A stretch of 61,150 nt of DNA, from the NCBI RefSeq assembly GCF_022829515.1, contig NZ_JAKSYL010000187.1, positions 1 to 61,150 on the forward strand. Reading direction: 5' to 3'. Both the position numbers and the translations under genes were made by a program. This stretch comes from Methylobacterium sp. J-048 (GTDB taxonomy: Bacteria > Pseudomonadota > Alphaproteobacteria > Rhizobiales > Beijerinckiaceae). Positions 36,270-44,166 of the stretch are shown here, piece after piece (the first letter of the stretch is position 1; each line of letters opens with the position of its first letter). The notes beneath the pieces are model-generated. The model did not search any database, was not told the origin of the DNA, and saw only the letters and a program-made list of their open reading frames with translations.

Positions 36270-36683
36270 ATGGAAAAAATGACTCAGCCGTACCTGATCG
36301 AGTTCCGCGACATTCTCGATCATAGGGGGGCGCTAACTCCGATCGAGGCTGAGAAGGATGTGCCTTTTGCCATCCGCCGCATCTATTACATCTATGACGT
36401 ATCGCACGGCGCCGTTCGGGCGGGCCACAGTCACAAAGAGTTGCAACAGGTTCTCATAGCACTTTCTGGCAGCTTCAACGTCCATCTGGACGACGGCTAT
36501 GCGCGCCAGACCTTCATGCTCAACCGTCCCAACATAGGCCTCTACGTTCCGCAGATGACGTGGCGCGACATCGATAACTTTTCGGGAGGCGCAGTGTGCC
36601 TTTCGCTTGCCTCGCAGCATTACGAGGAAAGCGACTATTATAGGGATTACGAGTCGTTCATCCGTGCCGTTGGACGTCGGTAA
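36270..36683 (+). CDS. dTDP-6-deoxyhexose 3,4-ketoisomerase (FdtA/QdtA-like)
   Basis: 137 aa small cupin. It has YLIEFRDILDHRGALTPIEA, RRIYYIYDV, the cupin motif RAGHSHKELQQVLIALSGSF with two His, and VPQMTWRDIDNFSGGAVCLS. It moves the keto group of dTDP-4-keto-6-deoxyglucose from C4 to C3, giving the substrate of the aminotransferase next door. ATG 36270 or 36279 are both possible; longer starts would add residues that no family member has. FdtA and QdtA differ in product stereochemistry and cannot be told apart here. Confidence 0.88.
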   Translation: MEKMTQPYLIEFRDILDHRGALTPIEAEKDVPFAIRRIYYIYDVSHGAVRAGHSHKELQQVLIALSGSFNVHLDDGYARQTFMLNRPNIGLYVPQMTWRDIDNFSGGAVCLSLASQHYEESDYYRDYESFIRAVGRR

Positions 36684-36695
36684 GAGAAAGTTGAG

Positions 36696-37817
36696 ATGCA
36701 GATTCCGTTTCTTGATCTCAGCCGCACTCACGACGCCATCCGAGCAGAACTCGACGCCACATGGCACCGGGTCCTGAACCGGTCGCGCTACATCTTGGGC
36801 GAGGAGGTAGAAGCCTTCGAGTCGGAGTTCTCCGCGTATTGCGAGGCCGAGCACGCCGTCGGAGTCGCAAACGGCCTCGACGCGCTGATCCTCATCCTGC
36901 GCGCCTACGGCATCGGCCCCGGAGACGAGGTCCTCGTACCGTCGAACACGTTCATTGCGACATGGCTAGCGGTCAGCCAAGTGGGTGCGAAGCCGGTCTC
37001 CGTCGATCCGGACCCCTCGACATACAACATGGACCCAGCTGGAGCAGCCAAGGCGGTCAGCAGCCGGACAAAGGCCATCATGCCGGTCCACCTCTACGGC
37101 CAGCCGGCCAACATGGAGGCGTTCCGCGCCCTGGCGCACCGACACAGTCTCGTCTGCATTGAGGATGCCGCGCAGGCTCATGGCGCGAGCTTCGCCGGGC
37201 GGCGGACTGGCAGTCTTGGCGACGCTGCCGCGTTCAGCTTCTATCCGGGCAAGAACCTGGGTGCCCTGGGGGATGGCGGGGCCGTGACCACGTCCGACCC
37301 GGCGGTCGCACGCCGGATTCGCGAGATCGCCAATTACGGCTCGCGCGAGAAATATGTACATCGGCAGCAGGGGGTGAATTCACGGCTTGACGAGTTGCAA
37401 GCCGCGCTCCTTCGCATCAAGCTGCGCCATCTCGACGACTGGAACAATCGCCGCCGCTCCGTCGCGGCCGCATATCAGGCCGGCCTCGCCCAGACGGGCC
37501 TTACCCTACCGCAAGTCGACCCGCGCACAGACCCCGTCTGGCACCTGTTCGTCGTCCGGTCCGGGCAGCGGGATGCGCTGGCGGCGCGCCTCGACCAAGC
37601 GGGCGTCGGCACCCAGATCCATTACCCGATCGCACCGGCAGACGCCGAAGCCTATGCGGGCGACCCAATCGCCGGGGAAAGCCATTTGGGCCGCACGCTC
37701 GGTCGAGAGATCCTGAGCTTACCTATCGGGCCCCATCTCCAGGACGAGGAAATACGGCACGTCATACGAGCTTGCCAGGAGGCCGTGACCCCGGACCATC
37801 GCACCGGCGCAGCGTGA
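36696..37817 (+). CDS. 3-keto sugar aminotransferase (FdtB/QdtB-like)
   Basis: 373 aa DegT/DnrJ/EryC1 family PLP enzyme. [18 protein letters not shown] is the usual start, [14 protein letters not shown] precedes the PLP Lys186 in [19 protein letters not shown], with [10 protein letters not shown] before it. [20 protein letters not shown] followed by ELQAALL is the conserved C-terminal signature. It aminates the 3-keto sugar made by the preceding enzyme (gap 12 bases), giving dTDP-3-amino-3,6-dideoxyhexose. Confidence 0.93.
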   Translation: MQIPFLDLSRTHDAIRAELDATWHRVLNRSRYILGEEVEAFESEFSAYCEAEHAVGVANGLDALILILRAYGIGPGDEVLVPSNTFIATWLAVSQVGAKPVSVDPDPSTYNMDPAGAAKAVSSRTKAIMPVHLYGQPANMEAFRALAHRHSLVCIEDAAQAHGASFAGRRTGSLGDAAAFSFYPGKNLGALGDGGAVTTSDPAVARRIREIANYGSREKYVHRQQGVNSRLDELQAALLRIKLRHLDDWNNRRRSVAAAYQAGLAQTGLTLPQVDPRTDPVWHLFVVRSGQRDALAARLDQAGVGTQIHYPIAPADAEAYAGDPIAGESHLGRTLGREILSLPIGPHLQDEEIRHVIRACQEAVTPDHRTGAA

Positions 37818-37972
37818 GGTTTGCCGAGTCGGACCGCCGGTCACGACTCTGTCAACGGCCCTGAAGTCCGTGGCCGGGCCGAAGCGGCCCTCGCATGGGG
37901 CGCCCGAAGCGCGGCGAGCCTGGGATTTCCCGGGCTCCGTACGCCAATCGCAAACGGAAAAGGAGGCCACCT

Positions 37973-38806
37973 GTGTCATCGTCTTCTCTGAACGCTGCCG
38001 ACGGGGGGCATTCCAAGGACGGATCGAGTTCCCTAGAGTACCTCCAGACCGGCCGTGACGTCGATCTCGCCAATGTCGATCTCACGTTCGAAGGATTTCG
38101 CGCCCTCGCACGGAACCCACACCTCACCGCCAATGAGCGGATCGGCTTTCCGGAGACGTACCGTAACGGCTTCGAAGAGGCGATCCTCCGCGACATCTCC
38201 GCTAAGCTCCCAGCCCTTCTCGGAACCGGCGCCACGATCGTGGATATCGGTCCCGGATGCGCCGGCCTGCCGCATCGCCTGATCGACCTGTGTCGCGAGA
38301 GGAACCATCGCTTGGTCCTTGTCGACAGCGCGGAGATGCTCGAGCAGCTTCCCGACGTCGCCGACGTGACCGTGAAGATCGCCGGTTCGTTCCCGGCGAT
38401 CCGGGATTCCATCCGGGATCAGGTAGGCCAAGCCGACGTCATCCTCTGCTACAGCGTCTTCCACTACGTGTTCGTGGAGGGTAATCCCTTCACCTTCATC
38501 GACAGCATCGTTGAGCTTCTCGCTGATGGCGGCCGTGCCCTGATCGGTGACATCCCGAACATCTCAAAGCGACGCCGTTTTTTCGCGAGCGAAACTGGCA
38601 GGCGCTTTCACAAGGACTTCACCCGAACCGACACCGAGCCCGACGTCCGATACAACGAGCCGAATCCTGGCAAGATCGACGACGCCGTGCTCACGGGGCT
38701 CATCCAGCGGGCACAGGCCGCAGGCGCGGACGCCTACCTCATGCCTCAGGCGCCAGATCTCCCTATGGCCAACCGGCGCGAAGATCTCCTCATCATAAAG
38801 GCTTGA
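37973..38806 (+). CDS. SAM-dependent methyltransferase
   Basis: 277 aa from GTG 37973 with AGGAGG six bases upstream; earlier codons are basic noise. ATIVDIGPGCAGLPHRLIDL is SAM motif I and HRLVLVDSAEMLEQL motif II, followed by DVILCYSVFHYVF and ADGGRALIGDIPN. A class I methyltransferase, in this cluster plausibly O- or N-methylating the amino sugar. The last 60 residues vary from known small methyltransferases. Spacing to the next gene is three bases. Confidence 0.85.
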   Translation: MSSSSLNAADGGHSKDGSSSLEYLQTGRDVDLANVDLTFEGFRALARNPHLTANERIGFPETYRNGFEEAILRDISAKLPALLGTGATIVDIGPGCAGLPHRLIDLCRERNHRLVLVDSAEMLEQLPDVADVTVKIAGSFPAIRDSIRDQVGQADVILCYSVFHYVFVEGNPFTFIDSIVELLADGGRALIGDIPNISKRRRFFASETGRRFHKDFTRTDTEPDVRYNEPNPGKIDDAVLTGLIQRAQAAGADAYLMPQAPDLPMANRREDLLIIKA

Positions 38807-38809
38807 TCG

Positions 38810-39475
38810 ATGAAACGGCTGATCATCTTTGGAAATGGCGAGATCGCCAGCATGGCCTACGAGTATTTCACCCATGACAGCGACTACGATGTGTCGGCTT
38901 TTTCGATTGGAGAGGAATACATCACGCAGCCGCACTACCACGATCTACCGGTGATCCCACTTACTCAGGTCCAGCAGGCCTTCCCGCCGGACGAGTACGA
39001 CGCCTTCGTCGCCATCGGCGACTCGAAACTGAATCGGGTCCGAACAGATCTCTGCGCACAGGTCAAATCCATGGGCTATAAGCTGACATCGTACGTCAGC
39101 ACCAAAGCCTTCGTCTGGCACAATGTCACGATCGGCGAGAACTGCTTTATTCTGGAGCACAACGTCATCCAACCCTTCGTTGAAATTGGGAACAACGTCA
39201 CGCTTTGGAGCGGCAATCACATTGGCCATCGCACAGTCATCGAAGACCATGTCTTCGTGAGCTCGCATGTCGTGATTTCCGGATTCTGCAGAATTGGAAC
39301 CTACAGTTTCCTCGGTGTCAACGCTGCCATAGGGCATGGCGTAACGATTGCGCCTGACAACTTCATCAGCATGGCCTCAAGCCTCGCGCAATCGACGGAA
39401 CCGGACAAGATCTACCAGGGCAATCCGGCGGAGCCACGCAAGATCTCGGCCACGCGCTTCTGCCGAGCGCGCTAG
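38810..39475 (+). CDS. PglD-like sugar N-acyltransferase
   Basis: 221 aa. RLIIFGNGEIASMAYEYF is a Rossmann-like N-terminal domain, and from residue 95 a left-handed beta-helix of hexapeptide repeats (VTIGENCFILEHNVIQPFVE, IGNNVTLWSGNHIGHRTVIE) with likely catalytic His in SGNHIGH. Proteins of this form N-acetylate UDP- or dTDP-amino sugars, so it probably finishes the 3-amino sugar of the operon. The tail ends at a stop two bases before the next start. Confidence 0.88.
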   Translation: MKRLIIFGNGEIASMAYEYFTHDSDYDVSAFSIGEEYITQPHYHDLPVIPLTQVQQAFPPDEYDAFVAIGDSKLNRVRTDLCAQVKSMGYKLTSYVSTKAFVWHNVTIGENCFILEHNVIQPFVEIGNNVTLWSGNHIGHRTVIEDHVFVSSHVVISGFCRIGTYSFLGVNAAIGHGVTIAPDNFISMASSLAQSTEPDKIYQGNPAEPRKISATRFCRAR

Positions 39476-39477
39476 CG

Positions 39478-40413
39478 ATGACCCTGTCGATCCGGCGGTT
39501 CACCCAGGATCAAGCCTCGGCCTGGAACGCACACAATCGAACGGCGGCAAACGGACATTTCTTGTTCGATCGCAGCTTCATGGATTACCACGCCGACCGC
39601 TTTACGGACGCCTCGCTGCTCATCACCCGGGAAGACACGATGCTGGCGGCGCTTCCCGCCAATATCGACGGCGATACGATCTATTCCCATCAGGGGCTGA
39701 CATTCGGCGGCCTCCTGACCGCCCGCCTGTCGACCGACGCGACGCTAGCGCTGTTCGAGGATTGCCTCAATCATTACAGACAGACCGGCGCCAGAAAGCT
39801 GATCTACAAGCCGCCGCCGTCGATCTATCATCGCCGGCCCGCGGAGGCCGATCTCTACTGCCTGTTCCGCGTCGGCGCCCAACTGGTGCGAAGGGATGTA
39901 ACCACGACAATTGACTATCGACTGCCCGGCGAACTCTCGTCGCGCCGCCGTCGGGGAGTCGGTAAGGCGCAGAAGGCCGGTCTTACCATCCGCACCGACA
40001 GCCGCTGGCCCGCTTTCTGGGACATCCTCGCGCAGACGCTCCAAGAGCGCCACGGAGTTACGCCGGTTCACACCCTGCCGGAGATCGAGATGCTGGCTTC
40101 ACGCTTTCCAGAAAACATCAAGCTCTTCACGGCCGAGCAAGAGGGAGCGACGGTGGCCGGCGTCGTGATCTTCGAGACCCAGGACGTCGCGCATGCCCAG
40201 TATATCGCATCCAACAGACAGGGGCGCGACGTCGGTGCCTTGGATCTCCTCTTCAGCACCCTCATCAAGACCTACCAACCGGTGAAGCGCTACTTCGACT
40301 TCGGCATCTCGACTGAGGAAGGCGGTCGCGTCCTGAACCAGGGCCTTCTGACCCAGAAGGAGGAATTCGGCGGAAGTGCCGTGATGCACGACACCTACGC
40401 AGTCGCGCTGTAG
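39478..40413 (+). CDS. FemAB/GNAT-like N-acyltransferase
   Basis: 311 aa with two GNAT-like halves, as in FemAB proteins. It has GHFLFDRSFMDYHADRFTDA, then YSHQGLTFGGLL and CLNHYRQTGARKLIYKPPPS. The C-terminal half has FTAEQEGATVAGVVIFETQD and SNRQGRDVGALDLLFSTLIK, with the G-x-D-L-L loop for an acyl donor. Such enzymes act on cell-wall or amino-sugar amines, sometimes with aminoacyl-tRNA. It ends the operon from 36270. Confidence 0.78.
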   Translation: MTLSIRRFTQDQASAWNAHNRTAANGHFLFDRSFMDYHADRFTDASLLITREDTMLAALPANIDGDTIYSHQGLTFGGLLTARLSTDATLALFEDCLNHYRQTGARKLIYKPPPSIYHRRPAEADLYCLFRVGAQLVRRDVTTTIDYRLPGELSSRRRRGVGKAQKAGLTIRTDSRWPAFWDILAQTLQERHGVTPVHTLPEIEMLASRFPENIKLFTAEQEGATVAGVVIFETQDVAHAQYIASNRQGRDVGALDLLFSTLIKTYQPVKRYFDFGISTEEGGRVLNQGLLTQKEEFGGSAVMHDTYAVAL

Positions 40414-40734
40414 CGACACAGCCCGGCCAGTCTGAAACCTGGCCGGGGCCTTGTCCCATCTTGCGACCGGCCACCCCGTGGGCCGGAGGAAATTATCGCC
40501 CCTCCGACGCATTCGCGGGCTGACCGTGTGAATCGAAGCCCGCGCTCGGCGCTGGGGCTTGGGGCTACTGTCGATCGGGTTGCGACAGCTTCTGTGGTGC
40601 CGAATGGATCGACCAACGGGGGATGGATCTTCCAATGCGCGACGTCCGAAGTCCGCATAGGAGACGAGCGCATCATCTGAATTGAAAACGCTTGACTCAA
40701 CGGGCCGAAGGTATCTCCAAGATCGGGAGCCACT
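40414..40734. other. Convergent intergenic region
   Basis: Between two converging genes (ends at 40413 plus, 40735 minus). Contains the hairpin at 40422-40447 and a second G/C-rich inverted repeat around 40475-40497 (CCGGCC, GGCCGG). Nothing else recognised. Confidence 0.5.
40422..40447 (+). terminator. Candidate terminator hairpin
   Basis: CCCGGCCAG pairs perfectly with CTGGCCGGG around an 8-base loop, nine bases after the preceding gene's stop. There is no U-run, so it may be rho-assisted. Confidence 0.5.
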
Positions 40735-41664
40735 CTAGTTGGATGCCAGATCCCGGTAGGCCAGACCAAAGCCGGTCCGTCCAAAGCCGTTACCGTTGTA
40801 GAAGAGCAGCGTTCGATCTTCGACCTGACACGTCGCGCCGAAGCAAGTCATCTCGGACGCCCATGCATGCCCCGCAGCATCGACGACCTCAACGAAGCGG
40901 GACCGATCGACCGGGCCTTCGTCCCACGGGCACATCATCAGCGTGTAAGCTCGTTCGGTTCGCACCGAGACCATCAGGGCTGGCGCCTGTCCGGGGAGAG
41001 TTTCGATACGCGGACGGCCAAAGCCGATCTCGCCATGCGCCTCATCCGGCAGCAGCACATCCTCAGTCGGGTCCGGCCAGTGAATCCCATCTGCGGACCA
41101 TGACCGGCGGATGGCGTATCTCGGAAGCAGCTTCCCTGATGGGCTAGGGACAAAACGGTTCCCACCAATATAGAGCATCTGGAAGCCGTTATCCACTCGC
41201 TGAACGAATGGGGCAGTCCGAAAGTACCGCTCGTCGGGTGTCGCCGGCAGGACGGGTTCCGTCTTCCAGCGCACAAAGGTCTTGCCGAAATCTTTGCTTA
41301 ATGCAAGGCCAGCCAAGAGCGTGTAGGGAACGTCCTGAGACAGTCTTTGCCAGCCGACATAATACAGTCGCCACACGGCATCGAAAATTTCAAGATGACA
41401 GGGATTGACCCCATCAGCGTCGAAACACCCCATGGTTCCGAGGTCTAAAACGGGAGCGGGATCGAAATGGATCACCGCATGGGGATGGTCCAAGCTCAAA
41501 TCGACGGCAAAAATCCGTCCTCGCAGGTCGGCATCGCAGGACGAGAAATAGACCCTGATGCGATCTGCCAGCACGATCGGCGTGGGCAGCATGGCGTGTG
41601 TCTGGAGAAGCCCCGAACCTGGCGCCTCGAATCGCAGGCCAAGATCGGTCCATTGCTTCTTCAT
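40735..41664 (-). CDS. Beta-propeller protein, glycosidase-like
   Basis: 309 aa from ATG 41664; GGAAT lies about eight bases upstream. The pattern of the five-bladed GH32/43/68/130 fold is visible: SGLLQTHAMLPTPIVLADRI, RVYFSSCDADLRGRI, WRLYYVGWQRLSQDVPY, RYFRTAPFVQRVDNGFQMLY and GEIGFGRPRIETL. Acidic residues at blade starts are present, but I cannot place the catalytic triad, so it may hydrolyse or just bind sugars. Short proteins like this are often found in O-antigen loci. Not secreted (no signal peptide). Confidence 0.68.
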   Translation of the reverse strand: MKKQWTDLGLRFEAPGSGLLQTHAMLPTPIVLADRIRVYFSSCDADLRGRIFAVDLSLDHPHAVIHFDPAPVLDLGTMGCFDADGVNPCHLEIFDAVWRLYYVGWQRLSQDVPYTLLAGLALSKDFGKTFVRWKTEPVLPATPDERYFRTAPFVQRVDNGFQMLYIGGNRFVPSPSGKLLPRYAIRRSWSADGIHWPDPTEDVLLPDEAHGEIGFGRPRIETLPGQAPALMVSVRTERAYTLMMCPWDEGPVDRSRFVEVVDAAGHAWASEMTCFGATCQVEDRTLLFYNGNGFGRTGFGLAYRDLASN

Positions 41665-41717
41665 GCCGTCATTCCTGTCGACCAAACCGCGACGACGTGC
41701 GTCGGAATGGCAAAACC

Positions 41718-43250
41718 TCAGATATAGGTTCGCAACACAGTGTCCAAGTAATCGAGGTCGATGCGATAATTGCCATGCGTCAACTCCAGCGAGCGGCGCC
41801 TCTTCTCAGCGCCGGGACGAAAGGCATCGTGCTCACCAGGGACGGCTAGGTAACGACACTCGGCAAACGTCGCAAGGCTGGCGAACGTCGAGAACTGCAC
41901 GGCGAACGGCGACACGAGTCCCAGGACGAGCGTGTCGGGAGACGCAAAAACCAAGTTGGCGAAGGCGGCGCCGATCGGCCCGGCGATGCAACCCGCGGAT
42001 CTGAAAGCTTCGACCTGCTGCGCAAAGCTGAGCTGTCCTGGATTGACGATCTCGAAGCCATGCCGGTGAAAAACCGCCTCCACCTCCGCGGCATTCGTGA
42101 TGTTACGGCCCGCGGATCGGCCGAGATAGAGCTTCCGGGCGGGTAAAGCGCGAGGCGCCGGCGCGGTGTCGAGCACCCGCGCCCGCAGCCAGGACAGACT
42201 CGCGTGATTGACGGCGGCGACCGTCCAAAACTCGACGTCGGGCGTATCCGGGATGAAGGTCATCAAGGACGGAACATAAAGAGTCTTCACGTCCAGCCGC
42301 TTGCCGTGTTCCCGGATCGTGAACGGACGTCCCGGGAAGAGCAGCTTCAGCGCCTCCATTTCCTGCGGAAACAGATCGTCGCTCAGAATGAGCGGCACAT
42401 CCGCCGGAATGGACGCCTTGTCGATGATGTAGCCCTTCGTGGCGTACTCGATCAGGAAATGGAAATAATTCGCCCCGCATCGCCCGATGAGTAGGATACC
42501 TGCATCAATCGCTTGATCGACGTCCTGCGGGACCCGAGCCAGGACCCGGTCGCCCTTCGACCCAAAACAGTTGATGACGAACTCGCATTGACGGCTCGTG
42601 TAGCGGAACACCGGATCCGCCTCCGGCTCGTAGACCACGAAAGCGGCATGGGAGACGATCTGGGCGAAGCCGAAGATCGACGCATCTTGAATCTTGGCAC
42701 ACCAGAGTTCCGGACATTGCAGTCGGCGCGCGGTCGAAGGCTGCGCACGAAGGGCGACCTCGGGGTCCGCAAAGCTGAACACGCCGGCTTCCGCGATGCT
42801 GCGGCAGTCGATCCAGGGTACCGCGTCGTGCCCGATCCGCACCACAGGATAGATCGAGCCGAGCCCGGCGGCGGCGGCCCCGCTCGGGCCCGTGGACAAT
42901 GCGGACCGCACAGCAAGGAAGCGCGCGAGCACGAGGACGAGCCGAAGCTGCAGCGTGAAACCGCGCCGAGTCGCGAGCTGGTTGATGCGATAGCGGAAGC
43001 AGTCTGTGATGTCTTGACGGCTCCGTCCGAGCAACGCCAGAACGGCGAGTAGCACGGGCGACCACGCGAAGATCCGCCCCTCTAGGCGCTCGTTGGGCGC
43101 GCGCAGCGGGGAGGCGTGCCAGTACCGCGCGAAATGGGCGACGGGATCGACGCCCGCTGCCGCCACATCGGCGTTTCGCGCCAGATAGAAGGCCGGATCC
43201 ACGATGCGCTGCGCGATGCGCAACGTCACACGTTCAAGAATGGACGCCAT
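41718..43250 (-). CDS. GT61 glycosyltransferase with one YPDV-like module
   Basis: 510 aa from ATG 43250 (a GTG two codons earlier is possible). Residues 15-50 form the module (IVDPAFYLARNADVAAAGVD, then PVAHFARYWHASPLRAP). Residues 60-110 are hydrophobic and may be a membrane segment. The GT61 domain follows: GRCGANYFHFLIEYATKGYI, LYVPSLMTFIPDT, RKLYLGRSAGRNITNAAEVE, and IVNPGQLSFAQQVEAF with AGPIGAAFANLVFASP. By eye it is closely related along its whole length to the protein at 46895. Same strand as its neighbours to 54339. Confidence 0.85.
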   Translation of the reverse strand: MASILERVTLRIAQRIVDPAFYLARNADVAAAGVDPVAHFARYWHASPLRAPNERLEGRIFAWSPVLLAVLALLGRSRQDITDCFRYRINQLATRRGFTLQLRLVLVLARFLAVRSALSTGPSGAAAAGLGSIYPVVRIGHDAVPWIDCRSIAEAGVFSFADPEVALRAQPSTARRLQCPELWCAKIQDASIFGFAQIVSHAAFVVYEPEADPVFRYTSRQCEFVINCFGSKGDRVLARVPQDVDQAIDAGILLIGRCGANYFHFLIEYATKGYIIDKASIPADVPLILSDDLFPQEMEALKLLFPGRPFTIREHGKRLDVKTLYVPSLMTFIPDTPDVEFWTVAAVNHASLSWLRARVLDTAPAPRALPARKLYLGRSAGRNITNAAEVEAVFHRHGFEIVNPGQLSFAQQVEAFRSAGCIAGPIGAAFANLVFASPDTLVLGLVSPFAVQFSTFASLATFAECRYLAVPGEHDAFRPGAEKRRRSLELTHGNYRIDLDYLDTVLRTYI

Positions 43251-43331
43251 GCTCACGGATTACGCGATCCGAGGGCCGGTCTGCACAGAGCGAGTTGCCC
43301 AAACCACGGCCGAACATCGGCGCGCATCCAT

Positions 43332-43919
43332 TCACGAGGCGCGCTGCTGTGCGCAATGCCGCTCGATTGTCTGCCGTTGGGCGACCTTGAAAGCATCGTA
43401 GGCCGAACGTGAGAAATGAAAGAAATAGTCTTGCTCATTTTCGTCGATGATCTCGGCGCCAGATCTGAGATGGAAAGCCACGACGTTCTCATTCTCCCGC
43501 CGGACATCGAAGTGAGCATGTTCGAAACCGAGATGCCCAAAGCCCAGTTCGCACACCGCAAGCGCTGAATAGCTCGCAAGGCCGATCACCGGCGGCGGCT
43601 CGATGATCCAGCTTCCCCAACAAAAAGACCTCAAGCCGTTGATGGTGCGGAAATCGTACATCCGAACCGTTCCGCGGTCCTGTTCCGCCGATACGATGAT
43701 GAAATAATACTGCTTCCCGGCTGCTTCGTCGTCCTTGTACCGGGTCAACCACGAGATCTGCTCCGGGACGCTGGTCGGCGGGGCATTTAGAAAGCGGCTG
43801 AGCCGCGGGTCAGACCGCAACCGGTAGATCAACGGCCCGTCGGACGGTTCGGCCAAGCGCAGGTAGGAGCGTCGTGTAGGGTCGAGTTGAACTGTTCCGC
43901 GGAGCTTGTTGACTGACAT
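43332..43919 (-). CDS. GNAT-family acetyltransferase
   Basis: 195 aa. RimJ/RimL-like: LRLAEPSDGPLIYRLRSDPR at the start, WLTRYKDDEAAGKQYYFIIV in the middle, and HFDVRRENENVVAFHLRSGA with the conserved N-x-x-V/A-x-x-x-H in the acetyl-CoA site. Acts on an amine; in this cluster possibly an amino sugar. No strong ribosome site, but no better start. Confidence 0.82.
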   Translation of the reverse strand: MSVNKLRGTVQLDPTRRSYLRLAEPSDGPLIYRLRSDPRLSRFLNAPPTSVPEQISWLTRYKDDEAAGKQYYFIIVSAEQDRGTVRMYDFRTINGLRSFCWGSWIIEPPPVIGLASYSALAVCELGFGHLGFEHAHFDVRRENENVVAFHLRSGAEIIDENEQDYFFHFSRSAYDAFKVAQRQTIERHCAQQRAS

Positions 43920-44166
43920 GACCTGTCCGTGACTGGATACTTTACGCTGCCCGAAGTGCGTTGGCCTTGCAATTCCGCGGTCCGCAGACTTGTATCGTCG
44001 ACTGTCTCACGTCCGGTCTTGAGCGCCAAGCCCGAGCTATTGGCACACTGCAGTCTCGCTTGGTATCGCCAACAGAACCCCGTACTCGAGCGGTGCGGCC
44101 GGAGATCCGACACCCGTGCCGAACGGCCCATTCGTGCGTCGTAGGATCGCGCCCCCCGGAGCTGGA

